A stretch of DNA of 64,000 nt from contig JAQWLJ010000064.1 in the NCBI GenBank assembly GCA_029247365.1, positions 1 through 64,000 on the forward strand. Direction: 5' to 3'. Numbering within the stretch: the first letter of the stretch is position 1; every line of letters begins with the position of its first letter. The notes beneath the pieces were generated by a model. The model was not told the DNA's origin. It ran no database searches and saw only the letters and a list, made by a program, of their open reading frames with translations. The translations under genes and the position numbers were made by a program. Of this stretch, positions 17,867 through 26,516 are shown piece by piece. Origin of the DNA: Acidimicrobiales bacterium (GTDB lineage Bacteria > Actinomycetota > Acidimicrobiia > Acidimicrobiales > Aldehydirespiratoraceae).

Positions 17867-19630
17867 CTAGGGCTGACTGTCGATCTCCTCGAGCTCCGCT
17901 GTGCGTTCAAGCCAGCGTTCTTCGACCGCAACCAGGTCGGCCTCGCGGGTTGCCAGCTCGGCCCCAACCCGGGCCAGTTCCTGGTGGTCGGCAGCTACCG
18001 CCCCGAGTTCATCACGAAGGCGGGCCACGTCGTCCTCGATCTTGGCCATATCTTTCTCCGCCGTCTTGAGCTCGAAGCGGACCGTGGAACGCGAGCGCTG
18101 GGGCTTGGCGTCGTGTGGTTTCTCCTTCGTGGAGACCGCACGACTGGTCGCCGACGTGTCGAGGCTTCGCGTCGATGCCGGCGTGCGTTGTGCCAACCAG
18201 CCCGCATACCCGCCAGGCCAACGACGGGCTCGTCCATCGTCGATCACAAGCACGTCGTCAACGGTGCGATCGAGGAAGGTGCGGTCGTGGCTGATGACGA
18301 TGACGACGCCGGGCCAGTCGTCAAGGAAATCCTCGAGCGCCCGAAGGGTGTCGAGATCGAGGTCGTTAGTCGGCTCATCGAGGAGCAGGACGTTGGGCTT
18401 GGCAGCCAACGTCAAAACGAGCTGGAGGCGCCGACGCTCGCCGCCGGAAAGCAGCTCGATCGGGGACCATTGAGCATCGGTGTCGAACCAGAACCGTTCG
18501 AGAAGCGCGACATCCCACCAGTCAGGCTCGGCTCCGTCGCCGGCCAGGGTCTGACGAACGCGCAGCGTCGGATCGAGCTCACACCCATGCTGATCATGGA
18601 GCCCCACGTGGACCGTTGGGCCCGCAACTCGCCTGCCGGCGAGCGGTTCGCGGCGCCCGCAGATCACGTCGAGCAGGGTCGACTTGCCCGACCCGTTCGC
18701 GCCAACGATCCCGAGCCGCTCGCGCCGATCGAGAAGCAGTTCCAGCCCCTCGATCAGTGGTGCTCCCGGCTCGAACCCGACAGCGACATCGTGCAGTTCG
18801 ATCACCTGATCGCCGAGCCGAGGAGTGCCGTCGTGCAGTGCGGTGAGGTCAAGATCACCCAACCGGGCTTCGGCCTGCGGTCGAGCGTTGACGATACCGG
18901 TTGCTCGTTCAACCCGAGCTCGGCTCTTGCTGGTACGCGCTTTCGATCCCCGGCGCAACCATGCGAGCTCGCGTCGAGCAAGGTTCTGGCGGGTCTTTTC
19001 GTGGACCGCCGCCCGCTCCTCACGAGCGGCGCGCCCTTCTAGGTACCCGGCGTAGCCACCCTCGTGGGTGTAAGCCGCGCCACGGTCGAGTTCGAGGACC
19101 CTCGTCGCAACGCGATCGAGTACCGCTCGGTCGTGGGTGACGACAACCAGCCCGCCCTTGAACTGTGCGAGTTCGTGTTCGAGCCATTCAATAGCGTCGA
19201 CGTCGAGATGGTTGGTCGGCTCGTCCAACACCAGCAGTTCGGCCTCGGCGACAAGCGCACGCGCAAGAGACACCCGCTTCTCCTGCCCGCCAGAGAGCTG
19301 GTCGGTGGGACGGTCGATCAGGTCGGCGAGACCAAGCCGGTGAATGGCGGCCTCACCTCGCCAGTCGCCCCCCACCGCCGCCCGCACAGAACCCTTCGGA
19401 AGCGTGGTCACCTGATCAACGGCTGCAACCGTCACGCCCCGCCCGCGACGCACCTCCCCCCCTTCGGGATCGCGGGTTCCGGCGATGATCGACAGGAGTG
19501 TCGATTTGCCCGTCCCATTGATGCCGACCACACCCAGGCGGTCACCACTGGCTACCGTGATCGAGACGTCGGAAAAGAGCGGACGATTCGGTCTGCTCAT
19601 GCTGACGCTGTCGACGTCGACGAGGATCAC
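17867..19630 (-). CDS. ABC-F family ATPase (Uup/EttA-like translation factor)
   Basis: 587 residues from GTG19630 (VILVDVDSVSMSRPNRPLF). A longer frame to 19798 lacks similarity. Two nucleotide-binding domains in tandem: Walker A GINGTGKST and GANGSGKST, signatures LSGGQEKRVSLAR and LSGGERRRLQLV, and DEPTNHLD / DEPTNDLD Walker B regions. There are no membrane segments. The linker contains REERAAVHEKTRQNLARREL, and the C-terminus (about residues 510-587) is a charged coiled coil as in Uup. Such proteins bind the ribosomal E site and resolve stalled or damaged states; some give antibiotic protection. The start abuts that of the divergent SGNH gene within CACGTG. Confidence 0.88.
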   Translation of the reverse strand: MILVDVDSVSMSRPNRPLFSDVSITVASGDRLGVVGINGTGKSTLLSIIAGTRDPEGGEVRRGRGVTVAAVDQVTTLPKGSVRAAVGGDWRGEAAIHRLGLADLIDRPTDQLSGGQEKRVSLARALVAEAELLVLDEPTNHLDVDAIEWLEHELAQFKGGLVVVTHDRAVLDRVATRVLELDRGAAYTHEGGYAGYLEGRAAREERAAVHEKTRQNLARRELAWLRRGSKARTSKSRARVERATGIVNARPQAEARLGDLDLTALHDGTPRLGDQVIELHDVAVGFEPGAPLIEGLELLLDRRERLGIVGANGSGKSTLLDVICGRREPLAGRRVAGPTVHVGLHDQHGCELDPTLRVRQTLAGDGAEPDWWDVALLERFWFDTDAQWSPIELLSGGERRRLQLVLTLAAKPNVLLLDEPTNDLDLDTLRALEDFLDDWPGVVIVISHDRTFLDRTVDDVLVIDDGRARRWPGGYAGWLAQRTPASTRSLDTSATSRAVSTKEKPHDAKPQRSRSTVRFELKTAEKDMAKIEDDVARLRDELGAVAADHQELARVGAELATREADLVAVEERWLERTAELEEIDSQP

Positions 19631-20497
19631 GTGGCGCAGACTACGACCCAACTCCCCACCTTGGGGCACCCCATCGCCGATGTCCTCGCCGCCCGCGCCC
19701 CATGGCAGCCCGCCCCTCTTACCCACCTGCTGACCGGGATCAGTGGAGCGGTCCGGTCCGTAGCTGCTGCGATCGATGGAATTGAGCGAACCTGGCACGA
19801 CATCGCTGTCCGTTCACTCCACGACACCGGCGCTATCCCCCACCGACCCAAAGCCACGTCGCCGGAGACTCCACCGGTGGGTCGTCCGCCGATCTGGGTG
19901 GTACTGGGCGACTCCACTGCGCAGGGAATCGGCGCCTCGAGCCTCGACCATGGGTGGGTGCCGCGGATCGAAACCGCGCTCGCCGACGCCAAACGTCGTC
20001 ACGCAGTAATCAACCTCAGCCGCAGCGGCGCCGACAGCGCCCACGTCATCCACGAGCAGCTACCACTTCTCGACCACTTGCCGTACGCACCGTCGCTAGT
20101 GACGATCTGCGTGGGCGCCAATGATCTGATGCGAAACCCCTACCCACCTCGGTTGGCACGTCGCCTCAGCCACCTCGCTGAGGCCGCGCCTCCCGGCGCA
20201 GTCATCTCGACGCTGCCTGCACCTCGCTTCAGCCCCACCGGCATTCACGTCAACCGGTCCATTCGCCACGCCGCCGCCGAACACGGGCACCTGGTCGCCG
20301 AACTCGGTCCTCACATGGTGGGCCCCTGGAAAGGGCTATCCGCTGACCGCTTTCACCCAAATGACGCCGGCTACGGCGCGTGGGTGAGAGCGTTCGCTGA
20401 GCCGCTCGGGATCGAAGCTGCCCTCGTGCCCGTGAAGGGCACATTCACTTCTGCTGTACGCGCCCCTGCAATGCGCGGAACGACAGCGTCTGACTGA
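19631..20497 (+). CDS. SGNH/GDSL hydrolase
   Basis: 288 residues from GTG19631; the frame is open further upstream, but that part is antisense to the ABC-F gene. The SGNH blocks are VVLGDSTAQGIGA (block I, catalytic Ser, about residue 98), the Gly block NLSRSGADSA, VGANDLM (block III, Asn) and SADRFHPNDAGYGAW (block V, catalytic Asp and His). No signal peptide is visible, suggesting a cytoplasmic esterase or acetyl-hydrolase. Its 3' end overlaps the convergent ABC permease gene by 53 bases. The start lies directly against the ABC-F start, with no room for a ribosome site, so a leaderless transcript is possible. Confidence 0.85.
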   Translation: MAQTTTQLPTLGHPIADVLAARAPWQPAPLTHLLTGISGAVRSVAAAIDGIERTWHDIAVRSLHDTGAIPHRPKATSPETPPVGRPPIWVVLGDSTAQGIGASSLDHGWVPRIETALADAKRRHAVINLSRSGADSAHVIHEQLPLLDHLPYAPSLVTICVGANDLMRNPYPPRLARRLSHLAEAAPPGAVISTLPAPRFSPTGIHVNRSIRHAAAEHGHLVAELGPHMVGPWKGLSADRFHPNDAGYGAWVRAFAEPLGIEAALVPVKGTFTSAVRAPAMRGTTASD

Positions 20498-21236
20498 CTG
20501 CGGCAAGGCCGCCGATCGCCAGCACCGCCTTCCCCAACTCGCTCCACTGCCATTCGACAAAGAGTGATCGCAACCCCGCAAGGAGATACGTGACGGGGTT
20601 ATAACGGGCGATCTCACCGAGCCAACCCGTCATGTTCTCGATCGGTAGATAGGCGGTGGTCAGAAACGCAAACGGGAAGAACAGGAGAAACGACGAGTTA
20701 ACCGCACCGGGATTGCCGGTCTTTAACGCAATCGCATACGGGATCCCGGTGAACGCAAGGCCCCACGACGCCCCGATCAGGATGAAGGCCACCACCCCGA
20801 GCGCACCCGTCGGAAAGCACACCCCGATGGCGAAGCCCAGACTCAACACTGGGATGATCAACGCCACAACCAGCACGAAGTCAGCGAGCATGTGGCCCAG
20901 CAGTAGTGCTCGTCGCGAGACCGGCGTTGTCATCAAGCGATCGAAATAGCCGTTCTGGATGTCGAGAACAAGCGCTGGCGCTCGGCTGACACCAGTGACC
21001 GCGAACACGATCGCAACAGGCAGCTGGAACGCCTTGTAGCTGATCTCGATGGCGGTGAACTCGGCGGCAGTCTGAAGCGATCCGATATTGACCACCAGGA
21101 AAAATAGCGGGATCAACAGGGCGGGCACCACGGCGGGGAGGTCGCGGGGCAGCTGCCGGATCGACCGCCGGGCAATTGCCCAGACGTCCTCGACGAATGT
21201 CCCCTTGCGCGCACGAATAGTGGCGGTGCTGGTCAT
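20445..21236 (-). CDS. ABC-2 type transporter permease
   Basis: 263 residues with about six membrane helices (VVPALLIPLFFLVVNIGSL, FVLVVALIIPVLSLGFAIG, ILIGASWGLAFTGIPYAIAL and others) and the ABC-2 family motif PIENMTGWLGEIARYNPVTYLLAGLR near the C-terminus. It is the membrane half of an export system with the ATPase encoded just upstream, whose stop overlaps this start (ATGA). DrrB-like; the substrate is unknown and could be a lipid, antibiotic or envelope precursor. The C-terminal 18 codons overlap the convergent SGNH gene. Confidence 0.88.
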   Translation of the reverse strand: MTSTATIRARKGTFVEDVWAIARRSIRQLPRDLPAVVPALLIPLFFLVVNIGSLQTAAEFTAIEISYKAFQLPVAIVFAVTGVSRAPALVLDIQNGYFDRLMTTPVSRRALLLGHMLADFVLVVALIIPVLSLGFAIGVCFPTGALGVVAFILIGASWGLAFTGIPYAIALKTGNPGAVNSSFLLFFPFAFLTTAYLPIENMTGWLGEIARYNPVTYLLAGLRSLFVEWQWSELGKAVLAIGGLAAVSQTLSFRALQGRVQQK

Positions 21237-22195
21237 GCGGAGCCTCCTTCCAGGTGCGTGCCGGTGACGTCGAGGAAGACGTCGTCGAGCGTCGGAGTTC
21301 GCAGGCTGAGTTCGCGGACTTGCACCCCGGCCCCGGCGAGTGCGAGCGCCACCGGTGAGAGCGCACGGCTGCCGTTGTCGGTGCTCACTCGGATCTCGTC
21401 ATCGAAGACGTCGACTGCGTCGAGGCCGGCGACCCCATCGAGTACCCGCTTCGCGACCTCCGGGTCGCCTTCAACGACGGCGGTGACCACATCGGTGCCG
21501 ATCGAGCGCTTGAGTTCGGTAGGGGTGCCCTCGGCCACCAGTCGGCCCTCATTGATGATGCCCACGCGGTCGGCCAACTCGTCGGCCTCCTCGAGGTACT
21601 GGGTGGTGAGGAACAAGGTGAGCCCGGCCTCGCGGTTGAGCCGACGCACCTCCTCCCACACCCGAAGCCGTCCGGTCGGGTCGAGGCCCGTTGTTGGTTC
21701 GTCGAGAAACAGCACCGATGGGTTGTGCATCAGTGCCGCAGCGAGATCGAGGCGCCGGGCCATGCCACCGCTGTAGGTGCCGACGAGACGATCGAGCGAA
21801 CCCATGTCAAGGATCGGCGCCAGTTCTGCGATACGGGCGTCGATCTGGGCACGAGACAGACCGAACAGACGACCTTGGGTGACGAGGATCTCTCTACCGG
21901 TCATGTTCGCATCGAGCCCCGCCTCCTGCAGAGCAACGCCGATGACAAGGCGGACGTCGTCGGGAGACTGCTGCACATCGAGACCACCGACCCACGCCCG
22001 GCCGCCAGTAGGCGCGAGAAGTGTGGTGAGCATGCGGACGACGGTCGACTTGCCGGCGCCATTCGGCCCGAGGAATCCGTAGATCTCGCCGGCCTGGACC
22101 TCAAGATCAATTCCGTCGACCGCGGTCAGGTCGCCGAACGTGCGACGAAGACCCTCAAGTCGAACAGCGGCAGCGGGGGATGCGGCGGATGCCAT
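21233..22195 (-). CDS. ABC transporter ATPase, DrrA-like
   Basis: 320 residues from ATG22195 (MASAASPAAAVRLEGLRRTF); the frame continues upstream to 22444, but that is antisense to the mycoredoxin-like gene. Walker A is GPNGAGKST, the signature YSGGMARRLDLAAALMH, Walker B VLFLDEPTTGLDP, and the H-loop region is LFLTTQYLEEADELADRV. A C-terminal extension (about residues 225-320) is typical of the daunorubicin-resistance DrrA subgroup. Partner of the permease encoded immediately downstream. Confidence 0.92.
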   Translation of the reverse strand: MASAASPAAAVRLEGLRRTFGDLTAVDGIDLEVQAGEIYGFLGPNGAGKSTVVRMLTTLLAPTGGRAWVGGLDVQQSPDDVRLVIGVALQEAGLDANMTGREILVTQGRLFGLSRAQIDARIAELAPILDMGSLDRLVGTYSGGMARRLDLAAALMHNPSVLFLDEPTTGLDPTGRLRVWEEVRRLNREAGLTLFLTTQYLEEADELADRVGIINEGRLVAEGTPTELKRSIGTDVVTAVVEGDPEVAKRVLDGVAGLDAVDVFDDEIRVSTDNGSRALSPVALALAGAGVQVRELSLRTPTLDDVFLDVTGTHLEGGSA

Positions 22196-22305
22196 TGCCG
22201 CAAGATACTCGGCGCCGACGACAGCGAGCCGGGAATCCGGCGATGGCAAGCAGATTTTCATCCTTAGGATTCTGAGGCCGGTCTTGCGCCCGAAACGAGG
22301 AACCC

Positions 22306-22644
22306 ATGGTTGAGAACAGCAACCCGATCGACGCCATCGACTTCTACTGGCGCCCAGGTTGCGGCTTCTGCATGATGCTGGAGCGCAACCTCGACAAGTT
22401 CGATATCCCCCTGTCGAAGCACAACATCTGGGACGACCCGTCACACGCCGAAGTCGTGCGATCGCTCGCTAACGGCAACGAGACCGTGCCAACTGTTGTG
22501 ATCGACGACCTCGCTATGGTGAATCCGTCGGCCGACGAGGTCATCGCTGTTCTCAGCGCCAAGGCACCCCATCTCGTCCCTGAAAGGTTGGGGACCAAGC
22601 GGTCCGAGTCGAATCGGACAGACCGCCCGCCGACTGTTCGGTGA
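22306..22644 (+). CDS. Mycoredoxin-like glutaredoxin-family protein
   Basis: 112 residues. DFYWRPGCGFCMMLERNLDK carries a CGFC redox pair (residues 20-23) in a thioredoxin fold, with the cis-Pro in ETVPTVVIDD and the C-terminal NPSADEVIAVL. Mycoredoxins reduce mycothiol mixed disulfides in actinobacteria, which lack glutathione. The usual pair is CPYC or CGYC, so CGFC is close. Encoded divergently from the ABC ATPase; the 110-base gap carries both promoters. The C-terminal 20 residues are charged and probably disordered. Confidence 0.82.
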   Translation: MVENSNPIDAIDFYWRPGCGFCMMLERNLDKFDIPLSKHNIWDDPSHAEVVRSLANGNETVPTVVIDDLAMVNPSADEVIAVLSAKAPHLVPERLGTKRSESNRTDRPPTVR

Positions 22645-22654
22645 CTGACCGGCG

Positions 22655-23635
22655 CTATTCAAGATGCGTGCCGCAGACCGGCCAGGGCTCTGAACCACGG
22701 CGGGCATACAGCTCCCGAGCCCGGGCGTCCTGTTCCTCAGGTGAAGCGAGCGCTGGATCACCGGCGCCGCCCACAGTTTCCCACGTCGGCAAGTCGAACT
22801 GGTAGGCGCCGCGGTACCGGCCCGACGGACTTATCGCCTGATAATTGTCGGTCGACTCGCAAGAACGGAGCCTCTCCCACCTGTCAGCCGGGGCAATGCC
22901 GTACTGGCCTCTCGCGATCGCGATGGCCGCTCGGTCCCATGCGTCCGCCACGGGCATGACCGCCTGGATCTCGGCTTCTGAGTCAGCTAGGACATCGAGC
23001 GCCGCCGCCTGGGCGTCGATCTCAGCGCGCAGGTCTTCCGCAACCTCGATCATGTCAAGCACCGACGAGTCGGCCCGCTCCCGCAGATCCCGCAATCGAT
23101 CGATCGCGATCCTCGACGATCCTGCATGCGAACGGACCAAATACCGGCGCCACGCGACATCGTTCGCCCCGTTGACAGCGGTCAGGTATTCGAGCGATCC
23201 CGCGTCCCCACCGGTGATGAAGGCCAGCACTGCGAGCCGCTCAAGGTTTACGGTCGCAGCTTCGATCTCGGCGACCAACCGCCGCTGATCGTCAGCGAGG
23301 GACTCTCGCTCGGAGAGCACGTCCACGAGTTTGGCCTCCGCCGAGGTCAGCGCTGCCAGCCGAGCCGCCCGTTCGTCTGCGATGTCGCGCAGCTGCGAAC
23401 GCAACTGATCGCCGGTCAGAATGTCGCCACGCAGATCCTCAACCGTCTCTGCTGAGGCCGACAGCGCGTAGAGACCACCGAGCATCGCGAGCACGAGGAG
23501 CAATGCTGCGAAAACCCGAAGCCGAGGCTTACCGGGCCCGGGGGTGTCGAAGAGTTCGTCGAAGTCCAAACGCGACGCATCGACGGAAGCGCCGGATCCG
23601 ATGTCCGGTGCAGGTGGTCGGTGACGGAACTTCAT
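22655..23635 (-). CDS. Membrane-anchored coiled-coil protein with Rpf-type transglycosylase domain
   Basis: 326 residues from ATG23635 (MKFRHRPPAP). A cytoplasmic N-terminus leads to one membrane helix at about residues 39-58 (VFAALLLVLAMLGGLYALS). About 65-235 is a long Glu/Arg/Ala-rich coiled coil. The last 75 residues are a resuscitation-promoting-factor-like lytic domain: RWERLRSCESTDNYQAISPS with the catalytic Glu of CES, YRGAYQFDLPTWETVGG, and a closing Cys in WPVCGTH, where the two Cys form a disulfide in the family. It likely cleaves peptidoglycan outside the membrane; coiled coils of this kind often control lytic enzymes. Convergent with the mycoredoxin-like gene. Confidence 0.85.
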   Translation of the reverse strand: MKFRHRPPAPDIGSGASVDASRLDFDELFDTPGPGKPRLRVFAALLLVLAMLGGLYALSASAETVEDLRGDILTGDQLRSQLRDIADERAARLAALTSAEAKLVDVLSERESLADDQRRLVAEIEAATVNLERLAVLAFITGGDAGSLEYLTAVNGANDVAWRRYLVRSHAGSSRIAIDRLRDLRERADSSVLDMIEVAEDLRAEIDAQAAALDVLADSEAEIQAVMPVADAWDRAAIAIARGQYGIAPADRWERLRSCESTDNYQAISPSGRYRGAYQFDLPTWETVGGAGDPALASPEEQDARARELYARRGSEPWPVCGTHLE

Positions 23636-23814
23636 TGCGTATCGAAGGTGGAGAACACCATGGACGCGCATGCGCTCAGACGGCCCTCCACCCGCCGAAT
23701 CAGCAATCTACCGATCGCGCAACGCAACGAAAAGGTGTTGGGCAGACCTGGACATCGGTCACACTCTCCCGTCGCGGCGACGACAACACCCCTTCACGAC
23801 GTACAGTCCCGCAC

Positions 23815-24849
23815 GTGACCGTTCCCTATGACGCGATCCTTCTTGTCAGCTTCGGAGGCCCCGAGGGCCCTGACGACGTCATCCCATTCCTCCAAAACGT
23901 CACGGCCGGGCGGAATATCCCGCGGGAACGACTGGCCGTGGTCGCCGAGCAATACGACCACTTCGGCGGGGTGAGTCCCCTCAACGAGCAGTGCCGGCGC
24001 CAGCGAGACGCGCTCGAACGAGAGCTCGCCGCCCGAGGTGTCGACCTTCCGGTCTATTGGGGGAACCGAAACTGGGCGCCCTACCTGACCGAAACGGTCC
24101 AAGCGATGGCCGACGATGGGGTTCAACGAGCGCTCGCCGTCTTTACGTCGGCCTACTCGTCGTACTCCGGTTGCCGCCAGTACCGCGAGAACCTTCAGTC
24201 GGCCCAAGAGGAAGTCCCTGGCGCTCCACAGATCGACAAGGTTCGAGCCTTCTATGACCACCCAGGCTTCATCGAACCCTTCGCGGCGGCGGCCGACACA
24301 GCCATTCACGATCTCGGTCCCAACGCCGAACCCACGGTCATCTTTACTGCGCACTCGATCCCAACATCGATGGCAGCGACCTGCGACTACGAAGCGCAAC
24401 TGCGCGAGGCGTGCCGCCTCGTGATCGAGCGGATCGAGCGGCCGCTTCCCTGGCGACTCGCATGGCAATCCCGTTCCGGACCGCCTCAGGTGCCCTGGCT
24501 CGAGCCGGACGTGAACGACGAGGTCGCCTTGCTCGCTGCTGAGGGTGTGCGAAACGTCGTCATTGTCCCGATCGGCTTCGTGAGCGACCACATGGAAGTG
24601 GCATGGGATCTCGACACCCAGGCCGCGGCAACCGGAGCTGAGCATGGGGTCAGGATCTGCCGGGCAATCTCACCGGGCACCGCACCCGAGCCCGCATTCA
24701 TCGCGATGTGGGCCGAACTCATCGAGGAGCGAATCGGGGTAGAAGGCGACCCCGATCGCGCGGACCGCGCGCAGCGTCGCGCGCTTGGAGATCTGAGCGT
24801 CCGTCCCGACGTGTGCGCCGAGAACTGCTGCCCCGCGCCGACCCGCTGA
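23815..24849 (+). CDS. cpfC: Ferrochelatase (coproporphyrin III type in actinobacteria)
   Basis: 344 residues from GTG23815 (VTVPYDAILLVSFGGPEG); a frame open to 23503 runs antisense to the Rpf-like gene and is not used. Family segments are DHFGGVSPLNEQCR (about residues 46-59), VYWGNRNWAPYL, VFTSAYSSYSGCRQY, FTAHSIPTSMA with the catalytic His, and VPIGFVSDHMEVAWDLD. It inserts ferrous iron into coproporphyrin III (actinobacteria, firmicutes) or protoporphyrin IX. The C-terminus ends DVCAENCCPAPTR; clustered C-terminal Cys hold a 2Fe-2S cluster in many actinobacterial members. No other haem genes are adjacent. Confidence 0.93.
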   Translation: MTVPYDAILLVSFGGPEGPDDVIPFLQNVTAGRNIPRERLAVVAEQYDHFGGVSPLNEQCRRQRDALERELAARGVDLPVYWGNRNWAPYLTETVQAMADDGVQRALAVFTSAYSSYSGCRQYRENLQSAQEEVPGAPQIDKVRAFYDHPGFIEPFAAAADTAIHDLGPNAEPTVIFTAHSIPTSMAATCDYEAQLREACRLVIERIERPLPWRLAWQSRSGPPQVPWLEPDVNDEVALLAAEGVRNVVIVPIGFVSDHMEVAWDLDTQAAATGAEHGVRICRAISPGTAPEPAFIAMWAELIEERIGVEGDPDRADRAQRRALGDLSVRPDVCAENCCPAPTR

Positions 24850-24865
24850 ACCAACAAATGATGGG

Positions 24866-24929
24866 TATCCACCCCCACGCGCGCCGGGATTTCTACGATC
24901 CAGGCAAGAGTTATCCACAGGCGTGGGGG
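24866..24929. promoter_or_regulatory. Two DnaA-box-like sites within 9-bp inverted arms
   Basis: TTATCCACA at 24911-24919 is the exact classical DnaA box; a second TATCCAC lies at 24866-24872. CCCCCACGC (24872-24880) and GCGTGGGGG (24921-24929) form a perfect nine-base inverted pair around the stronger box. The region sits immediately upstream of a small unknown gene and, further on, parA. It could bind DnaA as a regulatory or titration site. There is no AT-rich unwinding element or box cluster, so it is not a recognisable origin. Confidence 0.35.
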
Positions 24930-24937
24930 CCACACGG

Positions 24938-25246
24938 GTGAATCACGAACAAATCGCTACCGAAGCACTGCGATACCGCCTTGAACTCGTGCGCGGGCCG
25001 CTGGTGTCCATCGACGATCTCGATCTCGACCAGATGGCGGGAGCGACAGTCGCCTCCGCCGAACCAGCGGTCGATAGCGCCATCCGCCGCATCGCCACCG
25101 CATGGATTCGAGCTGGCCTCCCCGCCGAAGGGCTCTGCCGGCCATGGGGTTGCCCTCAGGCTCGAGCGCTGTTCGATGCAAACCCCGACCTCATCGACGC
25201 GCTCGACGACATCATGCGAGTCGCCACCCGTTCGAACGCCGCCTGA
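24938..25246 (+). CDS. Hypothetical protein
   Basis: 102 residues from GTG24938 (VNHEQIATEALRYRLELVR), with a possible in-frame GTG five codons earlier at 24923. Composition is helix-rich and soluble; no signal peptide or membrane segment. GLPAEGLCRPWGCPQARALFDANPDLIDAL contains two Cys five residues apart, and the helix ending DALDDIMRVATRSNAA closes the protein. No family was recognised. It stands between the DnaA-box-like region and parA (135-base gap), so a link with chromosome segregation or replication is possible but unproven. Confidence 0.55.
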   Translation: MNHEQIATEALRYRLELVRGPLVSIDDLDLDQMAGATVASAEPAVDSAIRRIATAWIRAGLPAEGLCRPWGCPQARALFDANPDLIDALDDIMRVATRSNAA

Positions 25247-25381
25247 GTCCACTCAGGCGCCCGAGATCGTTGCCGATCTCTGTGTGCCAGAGAACGACAC
25301 CATCGTGAGCGAACACTTCAGCTGACCGGACTGGCGAGCGCGCCTGCACACCGAGGCGGGTCGCCCGCTACCGTTGCGGCC

Positions 25382-26203
25382 GTGCCAACGATCGCCGTGG
25401 TGAACCAGAAGGGTGGGGTCGGAAAGACAACGGTCGCGCTCGGTCTTGCCGCCAGCGCGTGGTCGCGAGGCATCGACACCCTGGTCCTCGACCTCGACCC
25501 GCAAGGCAATGCCACCACCGGCCTCGGGGTCTGGGATCCGCCATTCTCTATCGACCAAGCGCTCGCCGAAGAACGACCTGGTTCCATCGCCGGGCTCCGG
25601 CTCGCGAGCTCGTGGCCTGACGAACCCTCCCCCGTGCGGGTGCCGTCCGTCGTGGCTGCCACCCCCGCCCTGGCGATGCGTGAGCCGCAACTGCTCACCG
25701 ACCCGATCGGCGCCAATGACCGTCTTGCGCTCGCCCTTCAGGACGTGAGCCACGAGCTCGTCATCATCGACTGTCCGCCGTCACTTGGTCTGCTCACGGT
25801 CAACGGCCTGTTTGCCGCGGACCGGGCCCTGATCGTCACCGAACCGGGAGCCTGGGCCTCCGATGGCGTCAGTCAGATCCTCCGCACCGTCGAACGCATC
25901 GCATCGCGCCGCAGTGCTGATCTCCGGATCGCAGGAGTTGCCGTCAACCGCCTCGGCCGGACCCGCGATGCCCGTTACTGGAATGAGCAACTCCGCACCG
26001 ACCACGGCGCGCTTGTCCTTGACCCGATTCACCTCCGAGCCGCAGTACCGGAGGCGTCGGCATCGTCGCTTCCGATCCATGCGTTGGGCGCTCGTCCCGG
26101 AGCAGCTGAAGCTGCCGCCGAGTTTGATCACCTGTTCGACACCGTGGTCCCCGAACTCGGCTCCACCCCCTCCCAACCCGACGAGGTCCCCCATGGCGTA
26201 TGA
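25382..26203 (+). CDS. ParA-family ATPase without adjacent ParB
   Basis: 273 residues from GTG25382. It has the deviant Walker A KGGVGKTTVALGLAASAW (residues 10-27), LDLDPQGNATTGLG and VIIDCPPSLGLLTVNGLFAADRALI, as in ParA/Soj/MipZ-type ATPases that form dynamic dimers on nucleoid DNA or position cellular cargo. The C-terminal half (GVAVNRLGRTRDARYWNEQL, HLRAAVPEASASSLPIH) is typical of ParA. No parB or parS-like repeat is visible nearby. The stop overlaps the start of the next gene by 11 bases, so the small membrane protein is its likely partner. Confidence 0.88.
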   Translation: MPTIAVVNQKGGVGKTTVALGLAASAWSRGIDTLVLDLDPQGNATTGLGVWDPPFSIDQALAEERPGSIAGLRLASSWPDEPSPVRVPSVVAATPALAMREPQLLTDPIGANDRLALALQDVSHELVIIDCPPSLGLLTVNGLFAADRALIVTEPGAWASDGVSQILRTVERIASRRSADLRIAGVAVNRLGRTRDARYWNEQLRTDHGALVLDPIHLRAAVPEASASSLPIHALGARPGAAEAAAEFDHLFDTVVPELGSTPSQPDEVPHGV

Positions 26204-26510
26204 CCCGCAAGCCCACCGCCGCCGTCCCAAGCCCGTCGACTCCGAGCCAATCCCCGTGGATGCGCTACTCGACGAAGACACCCCGAACAACGGGGCCGAC
26301 GCAGACCCCTCGAACTTCGACGGACCGAAACCAGAGGATCCCCCACCGGGCCCCGGTGTTACCCCAAATCCCGCCGATCCAGTCCCTGACGTGGTCGTCG
26401 CCAGCACCGGTATGGCAGCCGGTCTCGGCGCTGGCATGATCTTGCTGTTGATCCTGCGTTGGTTCTACAAACGCAGTCACGGGATAGGCGGCGAAGCTAA
26501 CGACCGCTGA
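26193..26510 (+). CDS. Small membrane protein coupled to ParA
   Basis: 105 residues from ATG26193, overlapping the parA 3' end by 11 bases. Residues 1-65 are charged, Pro- and Asp-rich and probably disordered (DPQAHRRRPKPVDSEPIPVD, EDTPNNGADADPSN, PPPGPGVTPNPADPVPD). A single membrane helix follows at about 70-90 (GMAAGLGAGMILLLILRWFY), then a short basic tail. It may anchor or regulate the ParA protein at the membrane. No family was recognised. Ends six bases before the convergent nuclease gene. Confidence 0.6.
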   Translation: MAYDPQAHRRRPKPVDSEPIPVDALLDEDTPNNGADADPSNFDGPKPEDPPPGPGVTPNPADPVPDVVVASTGMAAGLGAGMILLLILRWFYKRSHGIGGEANDR

Positions 26511-26516
26511 CGAGCC

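Noticed and set aside
24866-24929. Replication origin (oriC)
   Set aside because: Only one exact DnaA box, no AT-rich element and no dnaA, dnaN or parB beside it.
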